A stretch of 64,000 nucleotides of DNA from Limnomonas spitsbergensis (Eukaryota; Chlorophyta; Chlorophyceae; Chlamydomonadales). Of the stretch, positions 38,101 to 49,500 are shown piece by piece; position 1 is the stretch's first letter, and each line of letters opens with the position of its first letter. The position numbers were made by a program, and so were the translations under genes. The notes beneath the pieces are model-generated. The model did not search any database and was not told where the DNA came from. It worked only from the letters and a program-made list of their open reading frames with translations. The DNA lies in the NCBI GenBank assembly GCA_037349105.1, contig JAYJMM010000076.1, positions 456,001-520,000 on the forward strand. Direction: 5' to 3'.

Positions 38101-41100
38101 ATACATGCCATGTCCACGCCCGGCCCCAATACATGCCATGTCCATGCCCGGCCCCAATACATGCCATGTCCATGCCCGGCCCCAATACATGCCATGTCCA
38201 TGCCCGGCCCCAATACATGCCATGTCCATGCCCGGCCCCAATACATGCCATGTCCATGCCCGGCCTCAATACATGCCATGTCCATGCCCGGCCCCAATAC
38301 ATGCCATGTCCATGCCAGGCCCCAATACATGCCATGTCCATGCCCGGCCCCAATACATGCCATGTCCATGCCCGGCCCCAATACATGCCATGTCCATGCC
38401 CGGCCCCAATACATGCCATGTCCATGCCCGGCCCCAATACATGCCATGTCCATGCCCGGCCCCAATACATGCCATGTCCATGCCCGGCCCCAATACATGC
38501 CATGTCCATGCCCGGCCCCAATACATGCCATGTCCATGCCCCGCCTCAATACATGCCATGTCCATGCCCGGCCTCAATACATGCCATGTCCATGCCCGGC
38601 CCCAATACATGCCATGTCCATGCCCCGCCTCAATACATGCCATGTCCATGCCCGGCCCCAATACATGCCATGTCCATGCCCCGCCTCAATACATGCCATG
38701 TCCATGCCCGGCCTCAATACATGCCATGTCCATGCCCGGCCTCAATACATGCCATGTCCATGCCCGGCCCCAATACATGCCATGTCCATGCCCGGCCTCA
38801 ATACATGCCATGTCCATGCCAGGCCCCAATACATGCCATGTCCATGCCAGGCCTCAATACATGCCATGTCCATGCCCGGCCCCAATACATGCCATGTCCA
38901 TGCCCGGCCCCAATACATGCCATGTCCATGCCCGGCCCCAATACATGCCATGTCCATGCCCGGCCTCAATACATGCCATGTCCATGCCCGGCCTCAATAC
39001 ATGCCATGTCCATGCCTGGCCCCAATACATGCCATGTCCATGCCTGGCCCCAATACATACCATGTCCATGCCCGGCCCCAATACATGCCATGTCCATGCC
39101 CGGCCTCAATACATGCCATGTCCATGCCCGGCCCCAATACATGCCATGTCCATGCCCGGCCCCAATACATGCCATGTCCATGCCCGGCCCCAATACATGC
39201 CATGTCCATGCCCGGCCCCAATACATGCCATGTCCATGCCCGGCCTCAATACATGCCATGTCCATGCCCGGCCCCAATACATGCCATGTCCATGCCCGGC
39301 CCCAATACATGCCATGTCCATGCCTGGCCCCAATACATGCCATGTTCATGCCCGGCCTCAATACATGCCATGTCCATGCCCGGCCTCAATACATGCCATG
39401 TCCATGCCCGGCCCCAATACATGCCATGTCCATGCCCGGCCCCAATACATGCCATGTCCATGCCCGGCCCCAATACATGCCATGTCCATGCCCGGCCCCA
39501 ATACATGCCATGTCCATGCCCGGCCCCAATACATGCCATGTCCATGCCCGGCCCCATACATGCCATGTCCATGCCCGGCCCCAATACACATCATGTCCAC
39601 GCCCGGCCCAACATGCCGTGCTTATGCCTGGCCTGACACACGGTGTTAATGATCAGCCCCCACACAGCATGTCCACGCCCGGCCCAACATGCCGTGCTTA
39701 TGCCTGGCCTGACACACGATGTTAATGATCAGCCCCCACACATCATGTCCACGCCCGGCCCATCATGCCGTGCTTATGCCTGGCCTGACACACGGTGTTA
39801 ATGATCAGCCCCCACACATCATGTCCACGCCCGGCCCATCATGCCGTGCTTATGCCTGGCCTGACACACAGTGTTAATGCCCAGCCCCCACACATCATGT
39901 CCACGCCCGGCCCAACATGCCGTGCTTATGCCTGGCCTGACACACAGTGTTGATGCCCAGCCCCCACACATCATGTCCACGCCCGGCCCATCATGCCGTG
40001 CTTATGCCTGGCCTGACACACGGTGTTGATGCCCAGCCCTCACACATCATGTCCACGCCCGGCCCAACATGCCGTGCTTATGCCTGGCCTGACACACGGT
40101 GTTGATGATCAGCCCCCACACATCATGTCCACGCCCGGCCCATCATGCCGTGCTTATGCCTGGCCTGACACACAGTGTTAATGCCCAGCCCCCACACATC
40201 ATGTCCACGCCCGGCCCAACATGCCGTGCTTATGCCTGGCCTGACACACAGTGTTGATGCCCAGCCCCCACACATCATGTCCACGCCCGGCCCATCATGC
40301 CGTGCTTATGCCTGGCCTGACACACGGTGTTGATGCCCAGCCCTCACACATCATGTCCACGCCCGGCCCAACATGCCGTGCTTATGCCTGGCCTGACACA
40401 CGGTGTTGATGCCCAGCCCCCACACATCATGTCCACGCCCGGCCCATCATGCCGTGCTTATGCCTGGCCTGACACACAGTGTTAATGCCCAGCCCCCACA
40501 CATCATGTCCACGCCCGGCCCAACATGCCGTGCTTATGCCTGGCCTGACACACAGTGTTAATGCCCAGCCCCCACACATCATGTCCACGCCCGGCCCAAC
40601 ATGCCGTGCTTATGCCTGGCCTGACACACAGTGTTGATGCCCAGCCCCCACACATCATGTCCACGCCCGGCCCAACATGCCGTGCTTATGCCTGGCCTGA
40701 AACACGGTGTTGATGCCCAGCCCCCACACATCATGTCCACGCCCAGCCCAACATGCCATGCTTATGCCTGGCCTGACACACGGTGTTGATGCCCAGCCCC
40801 CACACATCATGTCCACGCCCGGCCCAACATGCCGTGCTTATGCCTGGCCTGACACACGGTGTTGATGCCCAGCCCCCACACATCATGTCCCCGCTCGTCC
40901 CAACATGCCGTGCTTATGCCTGGCCTGACACGCACATGGTGTCCATGCCCAGCCCCCACACATCATGTCCACGCCCGGCCCAACATGCCGTGCTTATGCA
41001 TGGCCTGATACACGGTGTTGATGCCCAGCCCCCACACATCATGTCCACGCCCGGCCCAACATGCCGTGCTTATGCATGGCCTGACACACGGTGTTGATGC

Positions 41101-44100
41101 CCAGCCCCCACACATCATGTCCACGCCCGGCCCAACATGCCGTGCTTATGCCTGGCCTGACACACGGTGTTGATGCCCAGCCCCCACACATCATGTCCCT
41201 GCTCGGCCCAACAAGCCGTGCTTATGCCTGGCCTGACTCGCACATGGTGTCCATGCCCAGCCCCCACACATCATGTCCACGCCCGGCCCAACATGCCGTG
41301 CTTGTGCCTGGCCTGACACACGGTGTTGATGATCAGCCCCCACACATCATGTCCACGCCCGGCCCAACATGCCGTGCTTATGCCTGGCCTGACACACGGT
41401 GTTGATGATCAGCCCTCACACATCATGTCCACGCCCGGCCCAACATGCCGTGCTTATGCCTGGCCTGAAACATGGTGTTGATGCCCAGCCCCCACACATG
41501 GTGCACATGCCGTGCTTATGCCCGAAAACAAGCGGTGCACATGTTGCATGCAAACCACTCAGTGATGGCATACACGTAACTGAGCAGTAGCCGAACAGTA
41601 GCTGAGCTGTCGCTGAGCTCTGGGTTACCTTGATCAAAGCTGCAGGTGAGCTACATGAAGATAAGCACTGGGCCAGAGCGCAGACATGCCACCCACTTAC
41701 CAATGGGGTTTAGGGTTAAGGGTTTGGGGGTTACCCACTTTGTGACGGCGTACACGTAGCCTAGCCCGACGGCCTCATACAGCAGCCGGAAGACCTCGAC
41801 GCCCACGACAATCCGGCCAGCAGACGTGACAGCGTGGATCTTGCGCATTGCCTGCGTGGGGTACATCCCGGCAGTACATTGAATCACAGCGGTACATAAT
41901 ATAATGGCGGTACAACACATCCCAGCAGTACAAAATTACCCCAGAACAACAGGGGCCAGGGTGTAGCTGAGCTGTGGCTTTAGCTGAACTTCAGGAGGTA
42001 GCTGAGCTATGGCTTAAGCTGGACTTCAGAAGGTAGCTGAGCTGAGGCTGTAGCTGAACTTCAGGAGGTAGCTGAGCTGTGTGGATTTAGCTGGACATCA
42101 AGAGGCAGCTGAGCTGAGGCTGTAGCTAAACTTCAGGAGGTAGCTGAGCTGTGGCTGAGCTGAACTTCAGGAGGTAGCTGAGCTATGGCTGTAGCTAAAC
42201 TTTAGGAGGTAGCTGAGCTGTGGCTGTAGATGAACTTCAGGAGGTAGCTGAGCTGTGGCTGAGCTGAACTTCAGGAGGTAGCTGAGCTGTGGCTGTAGCT
42301 AAACTTCAGGAGGTAGCTGAGCTGTGGCTGTAGCTAAACTTCAGGAGGTAGCTGAGCTGTGGCTGTAGATGAACTTTAGGAGGTAGCTGAGCTGTGGCTT
42401 TAGCTGAACTTCAGGAGGTAGCTGACCTGTTGCTGTAGCTGAACTTTAGGCAAGCCACTCAAAGAGGCACTGCCCACAGTACTGCCGCGCGTCCCCAAGA
42501 AATTAAATACCTGGTCTAGACATCTGGAATGGTGACTCACCCCGTTTCCACAGAGCATTTCGAAATGCTCTGTAGGGGAAGTGCTCTGTAGGGGAAATGC
42601 TCTGTGGGGGAAATGCTCAGTGATGGGAATGCTCAGTGAGGGAAATGCTCTGTGAGGGAAATGCTCTGTGAGTCCTCCCCGCCGCAATCAACTGCCGTTC
42701 CTTGAAGTGTGACCCCGTTCCTTGAAGTATGACCCCTGGTGTCTGAACATCACGAATGTTGACTCATCCCGCCTCCACATAGCATTTCCCCCCTCAAGCT
42801 TTCCTGATGCTGAGATGATGTACATCCAAGTCACCCTATCCCTTACCCCCGCAGTCAACCTCCACCCTCCCGTTCCTTGAAGTGTGACCCCTCACTGCTT
42901 CATAGCCTACAAAAGTAATTGTCTGCATTCTTCCCTTTCCATCATAGACGGCGCCTCCCCCCCCCCCCTTCAATGTCTCATACCGTGGAACCGCTTTGCC
43001 TCCACTAATAATTAATCATTTTGCGGGGTGCGCGTACTGTACCAGCTGCGCCATTTGAATCAATTCAAAACCCAGCTGCGCGGTTTAAATCAATTCAAAA
43101 CCCAGCTGCGCGGACCAGGCACTCACGGGCGGGGTGCACAAACTGACAACTCCAGTCAAAGAAGACTGACACATCTTCTGACTTAAAACTCCAGTCAAAA
43201 TCACTCAAATCGCCAGTGGCGTACGCGAAATAGGTTTGGTTCTGCAGTAGTCGATGATGTCGTTGTAAACTGCCCTATACCCTATCCCTGGAAGTGTGAC
43301 CCCTTACCATCACAGGAAGTGTGACCCCTCACCATCTCGGGAGGTATGACCCCCCTTAACCTCCCAGGAAGTGTGACTCCTCACCATCCCTTGAAGGAAG
43401 GTCACCGTCTCATAGTAAACCGTATATCGTAATTAACAAAATCCACCACCCCATCCCTTGAAGGACCCCCCCCCCATACAATCTCTGGAAGTGTGACCAT
43501 TTGCCATATCTGGGAGAGCGACCCCTCACAATCTCTGGAAGTGTGGCCAGTTGTCATATCTGGAAGAGTGACCCCCCCCAATCTCTGGATGTGTGGACAT
43601 TTGCCATATCTGGAAGAGTGACCCCTCACAATATATGGAAGTGTGGCCATTTGCCATGTATGGAAGAGTGACCCCTCACAGTCTCTGGAAGTGTGAACAG
43701 TTGCCTTGTCTGGAAGAGCGGCCCCTCACAATCTCTGGAAGTGTGACGGGTTGCCTTATCTGGAAGAGTGACACCTCACAATCTCTGGAAGTGTGACGGG
43801 TTGCCTTATCTGGAAGAGTGACCCCTCACAATCTCTGGAAGTGTGTCGGTTTGCATTATCTGGAAGAGTGACCCTCACAATCTATGGAAGTGTGACAATT
43901 TGCCATATCTGGAAGAGTGGCCCCTCACAGTCTCTCGAAGTGTGACTGTTTGCCTTATCTGGAAGAGCGACCCCTCACAAACTCTGTCAGTGTGACGGTT
44001 TGCCATATCTGGAAGAGTGACCCCTCAACATCTCTGGAAGTATGACCATTTGCCATATCTGGAAGAGTGACCCCTCACCATGACTGGAAGTATGACACTA

Positions 44101-45958
44101 TGACCCCCCCCAACCTCTCAGGAATGATGACCCCTCACCATTACTTGAAGAAAGCTCGCCGTCTCATAGTGTACAACATATTTCTCAAAATCCACCACCC
44201 CAACCCTTGAAGGACCCCCCCCCACACATACACACAATCTCTGGAAGTGTGACCATTCGCAATATCTGGAAGTGTGACCCCGACCAACTCCGGAAGTGTC
44301 ACCTTCACCATCCCTTTAAAGACGACCTCTCACCGTTTCATAGTCAATGTTGTAGTTGTCGGCGGCTCGATACGACGGCGATGCGATGTCCACAAAGTCA
44401 ATGCGGCCCTTGCCCTCGTCCCTTTTGCGAAGGAAGTTCACCTCCTGAAACAGGAAAGTCACAGAAGAACGATATGGGGTGGCAGGTCAGTATGAATAGG
44501 GTAATTGTGTGACAAATCTGTTACCAGGTTATAACCCGAGGTTGAGGCCAGGGCGAGGGGATAATCACCGAGGCCGAAAACGACTTGAGCACTCATGTCC
44601 CCGTCAATCAGCAAGCATCCTGCTGGGCAGGCCCACCAGGTAAGCTCACCTTCATGCACAGCGGGCAAGCCCCATCGTACAGCATGCGGACGTCCCAGGC
44701 TGGACGTCCTGTTGAAGACTCTGCATCGGATGGGGGGGAGCGGGAGCAAAAATTGAGTAGGCCGCTGAGATCATGGTAGCACAATATGGCACGATACGGC
44801 GCAATACGGCACAGGTTCAGCCGGATTGTACTACCAAAGTGCCTCGATACGGCATAATATGGCGCAATACGGCACAGGTTCAGCCGGATTGTACTACCAA
44901 AGTGCCTCGATACGGCATAATATGGCGCAATACGGCACAGGTTCAGCCGGATTGTACTACCAAAGTGTCACGATACGGCACAGGTTCAGCCGGATTGTGC
45001 TACCATGTCTGAGATGTGAAGGCACTCGAGGATTGATTTTCACAGATGCTCAGGTACTTAAGTGCCTTAGGTTCAGTGCTTCAGGATATTATAGGTGCAT
45101 AGCATGTACTGTAGATCTGCTTTGCTTCCTTTCATAATTAACATTGTTTGGGGTTGGGGGATCAATGAATTTACTAATCCTCGATTGTCGACGCCAGTTT
45201 TCAGCCGGGAATCCAGAGCTTAAGTCGACAATTGGCCCTGAGGGCACCGTTGAAAGCAATATTTGTTTTATGCCCAAGTAAGGCAAATCAAATCTACGGT
45301 ATCATACAGGCTGAGGGGGGCTGGTACGGAACGTCCTACTGCTTGGGCTTCCGGTTGTGTAGCCCTGTCAAGGCATCTTATAACTACGGCCAGAGGTGTT
45401 GGAATATTGGTAGGAGCTGCACCGCCATTAGGACATGTTGTACAAGATGTCCCAGTGGCAGGGCAGCTCTTACCAATACGCTGACATGAGGGCTAGCTTG
45501 CCAGTGCTTTTATTACCGACCAACCAATAGCATTGTCCTAAACGCTTGAGTTTTTTTAGATTCACTTGGTAGCTGGGACTGACCTTGTTGCATGCTAGGG
45601 GCGGTGTTGGTGGCGTTTGCCCGCACGAACATGCCCCGTGGGAGGCGCGGGGCGCATGGGGTTACACAGCGCACGACCTGCGGGTAGGATTCAATTGAGG
45701 AGGAAGACGGGCAGTACGTATGAGCGAGGAGGGGGTAAACGGCGGGGTTGCAGGCCACAGCGTGTGATTACTTCTGCCCCGAACGTAGAATCGGCCCCCC
45801 GCTTTCCACACGCCATGGCTTCTACATAGGTTGGAACCTGCGGTCGGCGTGCGCTCGCAGCAATTTGCACCATCCGCAACAGCCGTTGAATAATTCCATG
45901 CCCCAATGAGATCCCGCCTAGCTACGCACACCTTCATCATTCGCAAAGCGCTGGCCAT
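35121..45958 (-). CDS. DCC family (DUF393) thiol-disulfide oxidoreductase-like protein, plastid-targeted
   Basis: Seven exons on the minus strand: 45958-45932, 45677-45584, 44699-44650, 44444-44334, 41851-41739, 35695-35639 and 35265-35121 (TGA). They total 597 nt, or 198 residues, with every phase consistent. The N-terminus (MASALRMMK, then RLPRGMFVRA) looks like a plastid transit peptide. The core has the family motif YDGACPLCMKEVNFL with the redox CxxC, then IDFVDIA, then RKIHAVTSAGRIVVGVEVFR, LLYEAVGLGYVYAVTKYEP and LYNFWAKYRMEVTGR, which match plant DCC proteins closely along their length. The exact substrate of DCC proteins is not known to me. The first intron and the 9-codon first exon are the least certain parts. 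Intron 5 (41738-35696) is about 6 kb and almost all satellite. Placing the donor of exon 5 at 41738 rather than 41734 restores the family sequence TKYEP. Confidence 0.88.
36267..39590. repeat. 28 bp satellite, about 115 units, inside the DCC intron
   Basis: Unit ATGCCATGTCCATGCCCGGC plus CCCAATAC, with a few recurrent variants (c/t, agg/cgg, tcc/ttc). It is interrupted at 37545-37812 by 76 bp-type units of the neighbouring array. Open in all plus frames (up to 649 codons) only because no unit contains a stop. Confidence 0.96.
39590..41510. repeat. 76 bp satellite, about 25 units, inside the same DCC intron
   Basis: The unit contains CACACATCATGTCCACGCCC, AACATGCCGTGCTTATGCC and TGGCCTGACACACGGTGTTG. 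It shares the CATGCC/GCCCGGCCC vocabulary with the 28 bp family, so one probably gave rise to the other. A decayed copy of the DCC exon 5 end (read on the minus strand as YVYAITEW) is just beyond, at 41550-41580. Confidence 0.94.
41945..42450. repeat. ~35-40 bp GTAGCTGAGCTGTGGCTG array, about 13 units
   Basis: Tandem block of the TAGCTGA vocabulary with AACTTCAGGAG spacers, in intron 4 of the DCC gene. 42555-42670 continues with GGGGAAATGCTCTGT repeats. Confidence 0.9.
43300..44330. repeat. ~50 bp CTCTGGAAGTGTGAC array in a DCC intron
   Basis: About 14 units combining TTGCCATATCTGGAAGAGTG and ACCCCTCACAATCTCTGG. Two blocks resembling the donor end of exon 4 (CACCGTCTCATAGT) are at about 43406 and 44158, matching CACCGTTTCATAGT at the functional end. 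Confidence 0.85.
44775..45004. mobile_element. MITE-C: element with GGTAGCACAAT ends and internal ~68 bp tandem repeats
   Basis: Starts GGTAGCACAATATGGC and ends GCCGGATTGTGCTACC, an inverted-repeat pair. The interior is roughly 3.5 tandem units containing GGTTCAGCCGGATTGTACT and several GATACGGC motifs. It lies in the intron of the DCC gene next to MITE-A. Confidence 0.6.
45107..45301 (+). mobile_element. MITE-A copy in a DCC-gene intron
   Basis: A 195 bp element starting TACTGTAGATCTGCTTTGC and ending CAAATCTACGGTA. Terminal inverted repeats are about 20 bp with few mismatches. No open frame. Confidence 0.7.
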
Positions 45959-46547
45959 TGTGTTGCGGAGTTTTCAGAGTTAAGCTGCGGGCGTTCGGTA
46001 GCGATCGGCACGAAGGAAATCGGACGTGCCTAATGAGGGATCAAAGACGTGATGATAATAAGTATCAATATTTGTGTTGTAGCTTGAACAGATAATGCCG
46101 TGCTGTGTTCTGTAACTTTGGCCCCCACCACACGAAATTGAGTGGCAGTTCCATCGTCACACTTACACGCTGTCTTCCTTGTCGACCACTTGTTGTGCCG
46201 TATTCCACAAACCACTGTGTATCGTGTTTACGTCCCCTCCGTTGTTGGAGCTGAGCAGCACAAATCCAACTAGGCATTACGTAAATCTCAAGGAGAATTC
46301 GTATCGAGGAGGCGATCTCATACTATAAGCAATACGGGCCTCGTAGCAAGCATCAACAGCAGAGGATCTCCAGCGTACCTCCCGAGCCAACCGCGGCACA
46401 GAAAGTGGACGACACGAGTTAAGTAAACCAGCCGTGAAATCCCATATTCCACAGCAACCGACGACACGCGCACTCAGGAAGACGTCAGCAGGGACGAGCA
46501 GTCCTCCCCCGAGCAGTCCCGCTCCGCCCCAGTGACGCACTCACGCC
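45959..46547. promoter_or_regulatory. Divergent intergenic region, likely bidirectional promoter
   Basis: The 589 bp between the start codons of the DCC gene (minus) and the zinc-finger gene (plus). It is one of the few stretches in the window free of obvious tandem repeats. I see no convincing TATA box. Function is inferred from the gene arrangement only. Confidence 0.5.
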
Positions 46548-49500
46548 ATGGCTGGCATGAGATGCACCAGCAACTGCTGCAACCCCGCACCGCACCGCAC
46601 ACTGCCGCTGTCGCACGCGCGGCCCCTTCTTACTGCTGCGGGGAGGCCGCCATGCATTGCCGCAGCCCGGCAGCATTGTGTGCCTGCTGCGGCAGCCCCC
46701 GCACCCTCCGTGGCTCCCGCGCCCACTCCAGCCAATTCAGAGGGACCTCCTTCCCGCTGCTGCAGAACATTGCCGAAGCAGCCGGAAGGTGCGGGCAGCG
46801 CCAGGGCATGCTTGTGGGCACGGTAGCACAATCTGGCTGAACTAGTGCCGTATCATGCCGTGTTGTGCTACTATGCTTGTGGGTGCCCAGCCGCTGTCCC
46901 TGTATTGCAGCTACCGGGACAGCATACGGTTGTATTGTAACTGGGAGGGTTTGCTCAGTCTCCGCCCCTGCATCCCAACTAGAGTAACCAGATACAGCTA
47001 CAGTATGGTAACAATACTGTAAATGTGGTTACACTACGTTTAAACCATGGTTACACTACAGTTACACCACGGTTACACTATGGTGAATGCGCGTAACGTG
47101 GCAGGAACGCAACAGTTGCGTAACATACGGCAAATCCATGCCTTATGCCTAAACAGAAAACAGCAAAAAGCAAAACAAAATTGCAACACACCAAACCCGG
47201 TCATTCCGCTTTACTTCATTACATACGGTGATTACAGTGTGAACAAGTGTGGACAGAGTAATCTATTTTGCTGCCATGGTATCTCGCCGGTACTTGATCT
47301 GTATGATGCCCATGGTGCCCCCGTGGTGTTTTTTTCTTCAAAATATGCAATTCATTAAAAAAAGCCTGAGGTGTGAGAAAGTGTGGATAGCGCGGCAAAA
47401 AAAAAAAACTGGTGCCCCCTGCAGGAGCAAGCGATGTGCCGGGGACCGCGCTCGAGGGCTTTCCAGCAGTGGCGGCAGCAGCGGCGGCCTTGACAGCGGG
47501 ATGGGTCGGGTCTGCTGGAGCGGCCTTGGCTGCGGCTAGCCCTGAGCTCTCTGCGCAGCAGGTCGGTGGCAGGGGTCAAGGGACCTTGACCATTTGTGGG
47601 AGATCAGGGGGCATGCTGTTGAAGTTTCTATCGGTGTTAAACGAATGCATGGATGTGCCACTTACACATGAGTACATGAGCACCTGGCTGAACTGTAGTT
47701 GAACTGTAGCTGAATTGTAGCTAACGAATAGCTCAATTGTAGCTGAAGCGTGCTAAATTCAATGCTGACTAGCACTTGTTATACTCACCAGGTTGCCGAT
47801 GCGGTGGCTACATTCCCAGTACGGGGACGGCCCCGGTTGGAGGCTGTGGCGTAGCTGAAGTGTACCTGAAGTGTAGCTGAACTGTAGCTGACGATCACTT
47901 GCTACACTCACCAGGTTGCTGATGCGGTTGCTGCGGGCACCTACATCCCGAGCACGGGCGATGGCCCCGGTTTCGAGGTGTACGCCGGCTTTGCGGCAGG
48001 AATTATCCCCTTTGCCATTGGCAGCTGGGAGTTCGGCAAGAGAATTGTGAGGCAGTGTGCGGCTCTGACGTAAAGGGATGAAAAGGGACTCGGGTGTAAC
48101 GTGAGGCGGTGTGTCACCCAGTAACAAAGTGGTGGGCTTGGCTCTGACACAGTGAAAGGGACAGTGAAAGGGACTCGGGTGTAACATGAGGCGGCGTGTT
48201 AAACCGTAAGACATAATGAAATATTGATCGTAGAACCGTAAAACTGCGCCTGATGTGCCTAGGCTTCAGGGGTCTAGGCTTCAGGGTCTAGGCTTCAGGG
48301 TCTCTGTTGAATTTAGCTAAATCTCTCGAGAGCAGTGTGCTGGGCGGGGCTCTGACGCAGTGAAAGGGACTCGGGTGTAACGTAAGACGGTGTGTCACCC
48401 AGTAAAAGAGTGTTAGACGGCTCTGACACAGTGAAAGGGACCCGGGGGTGACGTGAGGCGGCGTGTTAAACCGTAAGACATAATGAAATATTGATCGGTG
48501 AACCGTAAAATGTTTGGGGTACATTCAAATGTTTGGGGCACATTCAAATGTTTGGGGCACATTCAAATGTTTGGGGCACATTCAAATGTTTGGGGCACAT
48601 TCAAATTCTCTGTTGAATTCAGCGAATTCCCTTTAATCGACTGATGTGCTCCCCCCTCTTAACAGGTCATCCAGAAGCGGTGTCAGCAATGTGGCGGCAC
48701 CGGCCTTGTGCCCACTAGCCGGGAAGGGGGCAAGTAAGTGGAGGGGGGAGGCGGGGGAAGGAGGGGGAGTGAAGGGGGCATGTAAGTGGAGGGGGAGGGG
48801 GGAGGAGGGGGGGGGGGGGGGAGGGAAGGGGGCAAGGAGGAGGGGGGGAAAGATGTGGGGGAGAGCACATCCGTTGATAAAAGAGATTTGATCCCCTTGT
48901 TCCCCGGGGTGTGGTGCACACAGGTATGTGCGCAAATGCCCCAACTGCGGGGGATTCTTCCCATGGGTCAGCTGGAAGCTTTTCCTGACGTCCACGGCAG
49001 CGCCCGGTAATGGAGGTAGGTCCAGGGGGGGGCAGGGCAATGGAGGTGGGTCCAGGGAGGGGCAGGGTAATGGCGGTGGGACCAGGGGGGTGGGGCAGGG
49101 TAATGGAGGTGGGACCAGGGGGGGGGCAGGGTAATGGAGGTGGGACCGGGGGGGCAGGGCAATGGAGGTGGGTCCAGGGGGGGCAGGGCAATGGAGGTGG
49201 GTCCAGGGGGGGGCAGGGCAATGGAGGTGGGACCAGGGGGGGGGGCAGGGTAATGGAGGTGGGACCAGGGGGGGGGCAGGGTAATGGAGGTGGGACCGGG
49301 GGGGCAGGGTAATGGAGGTGGGACCGGGGGGGCAGGGCAATGGAGGTGGGACCAGGGGTGGCAGGGGGCAATGGAGGTGGGACCAGGGGGGGGGCAGGGC
49401 ATTGGAGGTGGGACCAGGGGGGGGCAGGGTAATGGAGGTAGGTCCAGGGGGGGCAGGGCAATGGAGGTGGGACCAGGGGGGGTCAGGGTAATGGAGGTGG

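Noticed and set aside
37700..39725. Two 649-codon open frames and many shorter ones in the 36-41 kb region
   Set aside because: They are frames of 28 and 76 bp satellites without stop codons, open in several frames at once. The region is an intron of the DCC gene.
41550..41580. Additional DCC exon reading YVYAITEW
   Set aside because: Short decayed copy of the exon 5 end, without the preceding conserved residues.
45662..45958. Single 98-codon exon (minus) as the complete DCC leader
   Set aside because: Its frame ends in a stop before the YDGACPLC exon can be reached. A short first exon plus an intron (45931-45678) gives a continuous frame in correct phase.
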